Below, piece by piece: positions 1 to 9,200 of a stretch of DNA of 51,070 bases. The position numbers and the translations under genes are program-made. The DNA is from an uncultured Oscillospiraceae bacterium (GTDB lineage Bacteria; Bacillota; Clostridia; Oscillospirales; Ruminococcaceae). Where the stretch lies: NCBI GenBank assembly GCA_958448395.1, contig CAUDDP010000007.1, forward strand, positions 1 to 51,070, read 5' to 3'. Below the pieces are notes generated by a model. It was not told the origin of the DNA, did not search any database, and saw only the letters and a list, made by a program, of their open reading frames with translations. Within the stretch, counting starts at the first letter, position 1. Each line of letters begins with the position of its first letter.

Positions 1-19
1 TCCGCTCCCTATTTTTGAT

Positions 20-472
20 TTATTCTACAATCATCCAATCCTCAGCCAGCATATCAGTCTGAGATGCAAGCCACGGTACAAATTGATTGTCTGCCGTTTT
101 CATTCCAATCCATGCAGCAAGATGTGTGCTTGTTTTATGTGTTTCAGCAGGATTTACAGACCAGTCTTTCCAGTGTACAAAGCAAAGGAACATACCTTTT
201 CCGTTCCAACCTTTTCTCGCAACCTTACATCCTGCTTTCAGCAGTTCAAGAGCGTGTCCAAACGTCATTTCTCCTGACTTTTTGTACGCAGCTTCAAAGG
301 CTGACTTTGGCGACCAAGATTCATATCCGTCAGCATATCTTACCATGTAGCCATCTTCCGAATAGTTTGCATCATCTTTTTGGATTTCCACGCCTCGTTT
401 TTTGTTGTAGTCACCTCTGGTCATTGGTGCTGCATCAATTCTCTTTGTTCCAATATAGCTTTCAAAATTCAT
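20..472 (-). CDS. Tad2-like (DUF2829) anti-Thoeris protein with N-terminal phage domain
   Basis: This 150-residue protein has two parts. Residues 1-67 carry a phage-associated segment with the motif YESWSPKSAFEAAY. Residues 69-150 match the DUF2829 pattern: MTFGHALELLKAG, VARKGWNGKGMF and the terminal PWLASQTDMLAEDW. DUF2829 proteins characterised as Tad2 bind the cyclic-ADP-ribose signal made by Thoeris immunity and so block host defence; that role is inferred here. It is the last complete gene at the left edge, downstream of the holin in the lysis end of the late operon. The N-terminal extension is unlike the minimal Tad2 proteins and may add a second binding function. The start has no close competitor. 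Confidence 0.8.
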   Translation of the reverse strand: MNFESYIGTKRIDAAPMTRGDYNKKRGVEIQKDDANYSEDGYMVRYADGYESWSPKSAFEAAYKKSGEMTFGHALELLKAGCKVARKGWNGKGMFLCFVHWKDWSVNPAETHKTSTHLAAWIGMKTADNQFVPWLASQTDMLAEDWMIVE

Positions 473-520
473 AATATCATTTCCTTTCTATTTTCGTCCG
501 GCATCCAGTCGGACGTTTTT

Positions 521-919
521 TTACTTCTCTTTCTTTTGCAGCAATTCCACTGCATTTTTCAAGGCTGCCGGCAGCGGAACACCCATCAATCCGGCATTTT
601 CCAAAATGGAAATCACCTCATTGCACAGGAATGCAATGCACACGCCTGCACGCACATAGGACGTTCCCAGAACGACATCCAGCCGAGCTGCAACCAGCAC
701 CAGCAGCAGAATGACACATTTCTTTGCAATGCCTTTCCATCCCACTTTACTGGAAAGCTTTCCTTTCGGCGATTTTCCGGCAGCGGCTACCATCAAGCCT
801 GTGACATAATCCACGCCCATAAAAATCAACAGCGTTGCCAATGCGGAATCCCATCCGCCGAACAGAGCTGCAAGAAAGCTGCCTACTAAGCCAAAAGCAG
901 TGCAAATGGTTTCTTTCAT
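521..919 (-). CDS. phage holin (toxin secretion/phage lysis holin family)
   Basis: This small membrane protein should form lesions in the cytoplasmic membrane at lysis and let the endolysin reach the wall. Hydrophobic segments are visible at the N terminus (FGLVGSFLAALFGG, LIFMGVDYVTGLMVA) and in the middle (CVILLLVLVAARLDVVLG). A charged, short C terminus (LLQKKEK) is typical of the family. I chose the ATG at 919 because an AAAGGAG ribosome site lies just upstream; the longer frame from 940 would start at a TTG inside that site. It sits between tail-fibre genes and the Tad2 gene. The endolysin itself is not in the window and probably lies to the left. Confidence 0.85.
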   Translation of the reverse strand: MKETICTAFGLVGSFLAALFGGWDSALATLLIFMGVDYVTGLMVAAAGKSPKGKLSSKVGWKGIAKKCVILLLVLVAARLDVVLGTSYVRAGVCIAFLCNEVISILENAGLMGVPLPAALKNAVELLQKKEK

Positions 920-936
920 GTAAGTTTCTCCTTTCC

Positions 937-1647
937 TCAATACTTCAGATACTCAATTTTGTTGTAAGTGAAATTGCTGTTGTCAGACTTTGCAGTGCCG
1001 TCTATGTACAGATAATAGGTTCCTGCTTCTACCGCCCCAATGCTGATGATATGATCCCGAAGAGCCGTATTTCCGGCAAAAACAAAGGTGGATGTATAGG
1101 CAAAATCACTTGCAACAATCTTTTCGGTTGCAGCTGAAATGCTGTCCGCAGCAATCAGCCGGATGTTCAATGTCTGATTGATCCAGTTGCTCAAAGAAGC
1201 ATTGACAGTAACCAATACTTTTCCCGCATTCAGGGCCAGCGGACTTGCAAACAAAATGCCGGTGTTACAATCGCTGCTTGTCCAGTTTCCGACATTGATG
1301 CCATACAAAGCCGATTCCTCGCCGAGATAGCTGTTTTGGGCATCGACACCACCCCACTTTTCCACAACCTCTGAAAGCGATAAAACAGAAGAATCTGCTG
1401 ATTCATAAATGTACACACTGCTGCCGTATGCAGTCAGCGTATCATTTTTGCTGGTGCTACCGCTTGTATCCAACAAACTGCCTGTAATGACCACACTGCT
1501 GCCAATGCTATCGATTTCCAGTACCTTCGGAACAAGGTCGTTCAGTGTTTCCTCGCTGTTTGATGGTACGCCCATCGTGGTGAGATTTGCCGCCAGCTGG
1601 TCACGCAGCTGGTCTAATGTCGTCAAAAGCTGTGCAATGGTTGCCAT
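937..1647 (-). CDS. tail/baseplate-associated protein of unknown function
   Basis: This 236-residue protein starts with a helical segment (IAQLLTTLDQLRDQLAANL) often seen in phage minor structural proteins, then Ser/Thr-rich beta-type sequence. No catalytic motif is visible. Its ATG overlaps the stop of the collagen-like fibre gene (TAATG), so the two are probably translationally coupled. The position between fibre and holin suggests a fibre accessory or decoration protein. I do not recognise a family. Confidence 0.6.
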   Translation of the reverse strand: MATIAQLLTTLDQLRDQLAANLTTMGVPSNSEETLNDLVPKVLEIDSIGSSVVITGSLLDTSGSTSKNDTLTAYGSSVYIYESADSSVLSLSEVVEKWGGVDAQNSYLGEESALYGINVGNWTSSDCNTGILFASPLALNAGKVLVTVNASLSNWINQTLNIRLIAADSISAATEKIVASDFAYTSTFVFAGNTALRDHIISIGAVEAGTYYLYIDGTAKSDNSNFTYNKIEYLKY

Positions 1648-2816
1648 TATTCGCTCACCTCCACGATGCTTTCCAGTGCGGTTTGAATGTCCCCCAGACT
1701 GGTTTCCAGCGTGGTTACCCGTTCAGACAGTGCTTTGTCTGCTTCTTCATATCCAGCAGTCACGGTCGAGAATGTCTTGTTCAGGTAGACTTGCAAACCG
1801 TCTAAGAATTCCTTATTTTCATGGGTATGTGCAGTTTCCTGTAAGGCGGCAACTGCTGTTTGCAGGGCGGAAATGGACGCTTCTACTTCTGTCAGGTCTG
1901 TAGATCCGCTGCCGGTTCCGTCCTTTCCATTTTTGATTTCTGCGGAAGTGGTTCCATTTTTATCGGTAGCTGTAATCCTTGCTCCTGTTTCGGTCTGTTC
2001 CACGGTGACAGTCGGAGAGAATCCATCTGCTCCAGCATCACCCTTTTCGCCTTTCTCACCGGGAAGACCTTGCTCTCCGGTATCGCCCTTTTCGCCTTTC
2101 TCGCCGGGAAGACCTTGTGCTCCCGTATCGCCCTTTTCGCCTTTCTCACCGGGCGGACCTTGCTCTCCCGTGTCGCCCTTTTCGCCTTTCTCACCGGGCA
2201 GACCTTGCTCTCCGGTATCGCCTTTTTCTCCTTTCTCACCGGGTGGACCTTGCTCTCCGGTATCGCCTTTTTCTCCTTTCTCACCGGGCGGACCTTGCTC
2301 TCCGGTATCGCCCTTTTCCCCCTGCAGGGAAGCAAGCCATTGTTCCTCTGTTCCAATAAACCCAGACTGCACCGCCAGTTCATAGGCAGAAGCACCATCT
2401 TTTCCGTTTTCCAGAGAAGCTGCTTTCTCATCCAGTTTTTGCAGCAGCTGTGCATATAAATCAGGCGTGGGCGGAACAGGGGTGCTGCCATCGGATAGAA
2501 ATCCGGAGGGCTTGATTTGCAGGGTAACCGGGACAGTGGTTGCACGCAACGCTTCTGTATTGTTTGGAGCATACCCGAACACACTCATTTTTACCGGTCC
2601 GGCATGCAGCTCAGATGGCAGCAGGCAGGAAGTGCCGTCCGTCCCCAGAACCAGATGAAACGTCTCACAGCACTGGGTGAACTGTACAACTTTGTGCAGT
2701 TCTTTCCATGCACCGCCAAAGAGAAAGTGCAGGGTAACGAATGCAATCTGGTCGGAGGCAATGGTCTCCCGCTCCAGACACTCAATTTTTTGGTTTTGAA
2801 TCAAAAACTTCCACAT
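1647..2816 (-). CDS. collagen-like phage tail fibre protein
   Basis: This 389-residue protein has a globular N-terminal domain, a proline-rich hinge (TPVPPTPD) and the segment SAYELAVQSGFIGTEEQW that commonly precedes bacterial and phage collagen-like tracts. About 100 residues of Gly-X-Y triplets follow, built from nearly identical units (GEKGDTGEQGPP, GEKGEKGDTG). A predicted coiled-coil C-terminal region (ALQTAVAALQETA, VTTLETSLGDIQTALESI) follows. Collagen repeats in phage fibres form trimeric rods that present receptor-binding tips. The DNA repeats are almost exact, so the repeat number may vary by slippage. It overlaps both neighbours by TAATG junctions. Confidence 0.8.
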   Translation of the reverse strand: MWKFLIQNQKIECLERETIASDQIAFVTLHFLFGGAWKELHKVVQFTQCCETFHLVLGTDGTSCLLPSELHAGPVKMSVFGYAPNNTEALRATTVPVTLQIKPSGFLSDGSTPVPPTPDLYAQLLQKLDEKAASLENGKDGASAYELAVQSGFIGTEEQWLASLQGEKGDTGEQGPPGEKGEKGDTGEQGPPGEKGEKGDTGEQGLPGEKGEKGDTGEQGPPGEKGEKGDTGAQGLPGEKGEKGDTGEQGLPGEKGEKGDAGADGFSPTVTVEQTETGARITATDKNGTTSAEIKNGKDGTGSGSTDLTEVEASISALQTAVAALQETAHTHENKEFLDGLQVYLNKTFSTVTAGYEEADKALSERVTTLETSLGDIQTALESIVEVSE

Positions 2817-4192
2817 TATGCTTTCACCTCGTTCCAGACGTAGTTTTCATTGTCGTACGCTAAATAGCCGTCAAGGCACTGAATGGTTTGCAGATAACCA
2901 TTGTGCTGATGGTCACCGGTCTGAATCCAGTTGTTTGGTTTGGTGATGGCTGCCCACTGTTCCAGACTGCCCTCATAGGTGATTGTATGTAGACTGGAAC
3001 AATAGCTGAATACGTTTTCCCCGATCGTTTTGCAGTTTGCAGAAATGGTAAAACTGTTGAGGGAATTACAGTGCGTAAACATAAAGGATCCGATCCGGCT
3101 GCTTTCGATGCGGACGGTTTCCAATGCGGCACATTCTGAAAATGCATAATCTCCAATCGTAGTTACATTGGATGGAATCAAGAGTTCTGTGATAGCATTA
3201 TGGGAAAATGCGTACGCTTCTATAGAACGTACACTGGTCGGAATGGTGAGTGCCGTTAAGCCGTGTACCGCATAGATACTGTTATCATAGTGCGAAACGG
3301 AATGTGCTCCAATTTCCGTAAGCGTAGAGGGGAGTGCAATAGACGCCATATTGTAGCACTTGTAAAAAAGATAGTCGCCGATACGGGTAATACCGCTTCC
3401 AATGGTAACACTTTTTATATCTGTATTATTTTTAAAAACAGAAATGTTTCCATTTAACTCATAATCATAGGTAGCGCCTGTGCCACGCAGCAGCAGGCTG
3501 CCGTCTGCGTATTGAATGTAGTAAGCATCCTCTCCGCACTGTCCGGCGGCTACCATGTCAGAGGTGAAGTCCTCCAACTTCGCCTGCATGTCAGCTATCT
3601 GGGATTGCTGGTCAGAAATCTTCTTGGTCAGTTCTGCAACCTTTGCATTGTACTGGGCAAGCGAGGAGAGAATTTCGGATACCTTACACTTGCCAAGGAT
3701 ACATTTACAGTAGCCGCACAGATTCTCATCCGCCCGACAGTCTGTGATATTGGATGCCGTAATGCCAGAAGAGCCGCCAGCAAGGCGAATCTGACAGAGC
3801 GTCAAATGGGTGCGGGCATCGTTGTCGGTGAAGCGGGGCATTTCTGGATTGACTGCAGCGGTTCCGGCACGCACGATAAACTGGCAATCCCGTACCGCCT
3901 CCTGCGTATCACAGAAAATTCCCACGATGACATAGCGGGGGAGCGATTCATCTGCATATTCCGATAAATCCAACACATAAGGCGTGTCATTCCGAAAGTA
4001 ATGTCCTTTGATCCATGCCTGTCCTGTGCCGATTCGTACCTGAAATCCACCCACAGGAGAGATGGCAAAGCACTGCCCATAGGAATCCAGAATGCCATCA
4101 CAGATGAGACTGGACAAATAATTTGTAAAGTTTTCTGCTGTATACACCCGATCCAAATTTCGGGCATCAAAAAAACCGCAAGAAATTGCCAT
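2816..4192 (-). CDS. baseplate/receptor-binding protein with BspA-type leucine-rich repeats
   Basis: This 458-residue protein starts with a baseplate-type domain (AISCGFFDARNLDRVYTAENFTNYL, split here only for length; residues 1-170). A coiled coil follows (VAELTKKISDQQSQIADMQAKL, about residues 185-210). The C-terminal half carries LRR_5/BspA-type repeats such as SVTIGSGITRIGDYLFYKC, IALPSTLTEIGAHS and LLIPSNVTTIGDYAFSEC. The N-terminal domain is known from siphophage baseplates of gut Firmicutes; the repeats are more usual in surface proteins of host-associated bacteria. The combination suggests a receptor-binding protein whose tip was taken from a bacterial surface protein. Its stop overlaps the start of the collagen-like gene. 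Confidence 0.75.
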   Translation of the reverse strand: MAISCGFFDARNLDRVYTAENFTNYLSSLICDGILDSYGQCFAISPVGGFQVRIGTGQAWIKGHYFRNDTPYVLDLSEYADESLPRYVIVGIFCDTQEAVRDCQFIVRAGTAAVNPEMPRFTDNDARTHLTLCQIRLAGGSSGITASNITDCRADENLCGYCKCILGKCKVSEILSSLAQYNAKVAELTKKISDQQSQIADMQAKLEDFTSDMVAAGQCGEDAYYIQYADGSLLLRGTGATYDYELNGNISVFKNNTDIKSVTIGSGITRIGDYLFYKCYNMASIALPSTLTEIGAHSVSHYDNSIYAVHGLTALTIPTSVRSIEAYAFSHNAITELLIPSNVTTIGDYAFSECAALETVRIESSRIGSFMFTHCNSLNSFTISANCKTIGENVFSYCSSLHTITYEGSLEQWAAITKPNNWIQTGDHQHNGYLQTIQCLDGYLAYDNENYVWNEVKA

Positions 4193-4195
4193 GGT

Positions 4196-5317
4196 TTAAC
4201 CTCCTGAAAATGTCGGTGTCAAGTTTCTCCCATTCTGATCGAAACTTTCAATCATGCCGGTCAGCCGTATTCGCTCCTGTGATAGTCCAAATCGAGCCTG
4301 TCGGACGGTCACATAATCTCCGACAAAGTAATCTTTCTGATATTGATACTGTAAACTGGATGCAGCAATGGTGGATTCACTGGATTCTGTCACAGGCAGC
4401 AGATTTTCCCGTCCTCGTTCCTCCAGCATTTTTAAGTATTCACTTTCTGGAATGGGAACGGTTTCTCCGGCATCGTTCTGTGTTTCCTCAGAAAGGTCTC
4501 TGGCATCGACATAGACTTCATAGCGTTCCAGATGTTCCGGCTCTGGATCAGAGGAGCAGAACACCTGTTTTCGTGCCTCTCCCTCTCCCGCACCAAATGT
4601 ATAAGCGGCATTTTGCTGTGCCGCACAATTTTTGTGATAGGAAAAGGTCAGCAGGTTATTATAGGTGTCGGAGAACACCACATGCGGAACGGTGTCCTGC
4701 AAAATGCTTCTGTCCGTTCCTTCGGAAAGGGTGAACTGCATCTGAAAGACACGGCTGTTTGGGTTCGTTTCCACCAATCGGATATTTGCTGTTCCTCCGA
4801 CCAATTCGCAGAGCTTGTAAACCCATTCCATCAGGTTGGCATAGCTGATTTGCAGATGGGTTTCCTTTTGCCAGCAGGCACCACTGATATCCCCGATTTG
4901 CAGTCCCGGCAGCAATCTTTCACCGCTTTGCAGACAGTTTTGCCGGATGGCTTCGGTGATAATTGCCCCATAGCTGGTCTGTTCTTTGATGTACAGGGTG
5001 GGATAAATAATCCGTCTGGACAGCAGACACATCAGAAATCGTCCGGTGACTGTCAGATAATCCCCATTTTCAACATCCGTGTCCAGCTGAACCGATTCAA
5101 TCAGACCATAGTGTTCTTTGTCATCGCTGCGTCCAATCAGTCTGCCAGTTTGAAAAACAGACAGGTTCTGAGCGGTTGCAGCAATGTAAACTTCAAACTG
5201 TCCGCACTGGAAGTATTCAATATCCCACAATAAACTGGAGAACGCATCGCAGACCGCTTCCAAGGTAATCCGGACGTCTTCTCCAACCGCTTCCATTTGA
5301 TAGATTTCAATGAGCAA
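4196..5317 (-). CDS. siphovirus tail-tip (Gp37-like/prophage endopeptidase tail) protein
   Basis: This protein of about 373 residues lies directly after the distal tail protein, where siphophages encode the tail-associated hub or lysin. The sequence has a beta-rich start (LIEIYQMEAVGEDVRITLEAV), a DYLTVTGRFLMCLLSRRI segment and a long central region ending near DYFVGDYVTVRQARFGL. That end is typical of ReqiPepy6 Gp37-like tail proteins. The open frame extends to 5428, but that part overlaps the upstream gene. I chose the TTG at 5317, which has GGGGGTG upstream and begins 3 nt after the preceding stop. No lytic motif can be confirmed by eye. Confidence 0.7.
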   Translation of the reverse strand: MLIEIYQMEAVGEDVRITLEAVCDAFSSLLWDIEYFQCGQFEVYIAATAQNLSVFQTGRLIGRSDDKEHYGLIESVQLDTDVENGDYLTVTGRFLMCLLSRRIIYPTLYIKEQTSYGAIITEAIRQNCLQSGERLLPGLQIGDISGACWQKETHLQISYANLMEWVYKLCELVGGTANIRLVETNPNSRVFQMQFTLSEGTDRSILQDTVPHVVFSDTYNNLLTFSYHKNCAAQQNAAYTFGAGEGEARKQVFCSSDPEPEHLERYEVYVDARDLSEETQNDAGETVPIPESEYLKMLEERGRENLLPVTESSESTIAASSLQYQYQKDYFVGDYVTVRQARFGLSQERIRLTGMIESFDQNGRNLTPTFSGG

Positions 5318-5319
5318 GC

Positions 5320-6195
5320 TTACACCCCCAAAAACGCATCGGTATGGATAAAAGTAGCCGTCAGATAACTGGTATATCCAGAAGCACGAAGGGCAAAGCG
5401 GTTTCTTCCCTCCCGCAGCATCAACCAAGTAGAGCCGGCAGAAAGACAGTTCATGATGTTGGAAGTGACACCATTTCGGGTCAGTTGGATGGATTTTGCC
5501 CCTTGTTTTGTCGTAATGGTGATTGTATCACCGGGCTGCATATCCATGTTGAGTTGTAGATAGGCATCCGTGTCCACATCATAAACAACCGGGGAGCGGA
5601 CGGCTGGATTCGGTACGTTCTCGCCGGTTTCGGCTTCCAACAGAATGGTAAATCCGACTTCTTCGCCGGAATTGAAAATTGTAACCGCTTTGTCGGTGTT
5701 GTATTGCCCAAGCGGAAAGGGGTCATCGCTTTCCGGAAAGGGAAAATGAAACGCCCCTGTAATCATCTGGCTGGTTGCATAAATGGATTTTGTGCTGTAC
5801 CAATAGGGGTCCGGACAAATGATACTGATCTGTCCATTTGTCGGTTCTCCGAAATTTTTCACAATGCAGTTTTCTACATAGCCCTCGGTGTAGACATCGA
5901 TGCCGACGGTCTGATAATAGACTTTGATATATCGTCCCGTTTTGACAACTCGATAGAGTGCCTGCCGATGCAGTTCAATTTCTGTACCACGCATACTGAA
6001 GTAGAGTACCAGATTTCGTTTTTCAATAAAGGCATTGTGAAAATAGCTGCCATCCATGCCAGCATATGGGGTCGTGCTGACAGTGCCTGCAGGCGGATAT
6101 AGCCCGTCTATGTTGGAAATCATATACTGATTCGCTGTGTTCGTCATCCGGATGCGTTCTCCGGCTTGGTTCTCCAGAATCAAAGAAAATCGCAT
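5320..6195 (-). CDS. distal tail protein (Dit-like, siphovirus tail component family)
   Basis: The protein begins MRFSLILENQAGERIRMTN and contains GYVENCIVKNFGEPTNGQI and ICPDPYW. These are hallmarks of the siphophage distal-tail family that connects the tail tube to the baseplate. It follows the tape measure gene, as expected for Dit. I chose the ATG at 6195, which has a GAGGTGAT ribosome site about 7 nt upstream; this is downstream of the tape-measure stop. A longer frame to 6222 would overlap the tape measure. Length (about 291 residues) is normal for the family. Confidence 0.8.
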   Translation of the reverse strand: MRFSLILENQAGERIRMTNTANQYMISNIDGLYPPAGTVSTTPYAGMDGSYFHNAFIEKRNLVLYFSMRGTEIELHRQALYRVVKTGRYIKVYYQTVGIDVYTEGYVENCIVKNFGEPTNGQISIICPDPYWYSTKSIYATSQMITGAFHFPFPESDDPFPLGQYNTDKAVTIFNSGEEVGFTILLEAETGENVPNPAVRSPVVYDVDTDAYLQLNMDMQPGDTITITTKQGAKSIQLTRNGVTSNIMNCLSAGSTWLMLREGRNRFALRASGYTSYLTATFIHTDAFLGV

Positions 6196-6205
6196 TCGTA
6201 TCACC

Positions 6206-9200
6206 TCACACATTGATGGCATTGCGGGTCTGACGGAAGAGCTCCAGTCTGGATACCGGTTTCAGACCGTTGTTTGTCTGGTTGACGGTTCGGCTGTTGT
6301 CAGTAGTGTAATAATTGTTTACCACAGAACTTGCTTTTGGTTCTGTTTTCAATCCGTTTAGATTCCAGTCCATATGCAATGATTTTTCAGCAGCTGCCAT
6401 CACTTCTTGTCCCATAGAATTAACAGCTTCAACTGCAGTTTTCACCTTGTCATCCACACCTTCTGCGAGACCGTATACCAGATTAAATCCCAGTTCTTTC
6501 TTGAATAGCTTGGACGGAGAGGCGATTCCAAAGAATCCGGCAATATTATCCCAGATCTGCTGACAGAAACCTGAAATCTGTCCCCATAGCCAACCGCAGA
6601 CATCGGAAATGCCGTTCCAGATACCGTATACAATATCCGACCCAATACTATAAACACGATCCGGTAAGCCAGTTATGCCGTCCACAAGGTTGTTCCACAA
6701 ATTCGATGCCGCATCTCTTGCTTTGTATCCAATCTCCAGAACAAAGGAGCTGACTTTAGAAAGCACATTGGACAGCCAGTTCCAAACCTCTCCGGGCAAA
6801 CCGCTGATTTTATCAATGATATTGCTGAAAAATCCGGAAATCGCTTCTGTTGCCTTGTTTCGCATATCAGCAGACCAAGCTGCTACTTTTGCAATTACAC
6901 TGGAAAGCCAGTTCCAGAATTCGCCCGGGAGCTGAGAAAGCTTGTTGATAATGTTGCTAAAGAAGTTGGAAATCGTTTCTGTGGCTTTATTCTGCATGTC
7001 AATAGACCACTTTATAACATTGGCAAACACATCGCAAAGCCAATTCCAGAATTCGCCGGGAAGTTCTTTTAATTTGTCGATAATAGAGTTGAAGAAGTTT
7101 GAAATCGCTTCTTTCGCCTTGTCCCAGATATTTGACGCCCATTCTTTGACACGTTCAAACAGGTCAGAGAAAATCCCCCCCCAAGAGCTGAGAACGGATT
7201 CCCGAATGGAAAGAATCCCTTCCAGAATCGCCTGTAGAATGCTTGCTCCCAGAGCCAGCCAGTCTGTCTGAAGAATGCTGTCAATGAGGGCTCCAACGAG
7301 TTGTGGAACCGCTGCTATCAGCTGTGGGATGGCTTGTATCAGTCCGCTCACAAGTCCTGCAATCAGATTCATGGCACAAGTGATGATTTGTGGCAGCGCA
7401 CCCAATAGACCGTTAGTCAGCCCCATAATCAGTTGGATAGCCGCTTGTAAAATCATCGGCAGATTCTGCATCAGACCAGTTACCAAACCTTGTATCAGTC
7501 GGATAGCTGCCTGTACGATTTGCGGCATGCATTGTAATATCCCTTGAATCAGGCTGTTGATCATTTGCAGTGCTGCACTCATAATTTGCGGAAGATTTTG
7601 CAGCAGTCCGTCTGACAGCTTTAAAACAAGTTGAACCGCTGTCTGTACGATTTCGGGAAGGTTTTGCAGTAATCCATCGCATAGATTTTGCACCAATACC
7701 ATCGCAGCCTCTATGATTTGTGGGATATTATCCAGCAAGCCATCTATCAACCCGCCGATTAGTTCTAATGCAGCGTTCAGGATATCCGGAAGGGCATCCA
7801 ATAGACCACCAGAAAAACCCGCAATCAGAGAGATAGCAGCAGAAAGAAACAATGGCATATTGGAAGCAAGGAAGGAAACGAGTTGCTGTAACAGAACGGA
7901 TACCGCATTCAGAATCACAGGGGCATTCTGCATCAGGGCATCTCCGACTTGCTGTAAGGCAGATAAGGCACTTTCCAGTAAAGTTGGCAAAGCAGATTGG
8001 AGATAGGATGTCAGTTGCGTCAGCAGATTCAGGAAGGAAGTAACCAGAACCGGCAGAACCGTGTCAATCAATGGTGGCAGCAGGGTTCCAAGAGATTCTA
8101 TCAGGGTGAGGAAAAGATTGTTGAAGCCCTCTAATAGCCCGGGTAGAATCTGGGGGATCTGTGTTCGTATCGTTTCTGCAAGTTGGTTCACCAATTCGGA
8201 AACTTTGGAGAGAGCAGCATCCAGACCACCTTCGTTAAAGGCATTCACAATTTCTGTAATACCTTGTACCGCTTCTCTTGCAGAAGGGGCAAGTTTTTCT
8301 CCGAGTGAAATGCCCGCCCCTTCGGCAGCAGAGGACAGCAGGGTAAGGTCACCTTTGAGATTGTCCAACTTGATCTGTGCCATTTCCTCGGCTGCACCAT
8401 TGCAGTTGTAAATGGAATCAGACAGCTTAGCAAAATCCTCATCGCTGGCATTGATGATAGACAGCATACCTGCCATCGCTTCTTTACCGAAAATGGTAGA
8501 GGCAGCTTCAATCTGCTGCACTTTACTCAGACCATCTGTGGTTTTGGATACGTCCGCAAGTATCTCCTCATAACTTCGGAGATTGCCATCTGCATCGGTA
8601 AGAGCGACATCGGTACCGCCGATGGAAGAACGAAGATTCCCCATGACCTCCATGAGGGACTTCGTTTCGCCATTGGTATTCGTCAGGGAAATGCCCAGTT
8701 GCTCCATCGCTGTTGCCTGTTTATCTGTCGGGCTTGCAAGGTTGGCGAGAGCCGTTTTCAGGGAGGTACCAGCCTGACTGCCTTTGATGCCGGCATTCGC
8801 CATCAAGCCAACTGCTACAGCAGTATCCTCAGCAGAATAGCCCAGTGTACCGGCAATCGGTGCAACATATTTGAATGTTTCGCCCATCAGGGATACGTTG
8901 GTATTCGCACTGGTGGAAGCAGCTGCCAGTACATCGGCATAGTGTGTCGCATTGGAGATTCCATCTGCAAATTCTCCGTCTGCAGCCAGTCCGAAAGCTG
9001 TCATACTATCTGTGACAATATCAGAAACGGTTGCCAGATCTTCTCCGGATGCGGCTGCCAGATTCATGACACCAGAAACAGAACTGAGTACATCTTCCGT
9101 TGACCAGCCCGCCATCGCCATGTATTCCATTGCCTGCCCGACTTCTGTCGAGGTAAAGGCAGTCGTAGACCCTAATTCTTTCGCCTTTTCAGAAAGTTTT

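Noticed and set aside
1873..2385. Pro/Ser-rich plus-strand frame with repeated PFSPFSPG units
   Set aside because: It is the antisense reading of the collagen-like DNA repeats and has no support of its own.
5318..5428. Longer N terminus for the tail-tip protein
   Set aside because: It overlaps the distal tail gene and the added residues are not typical of the family.
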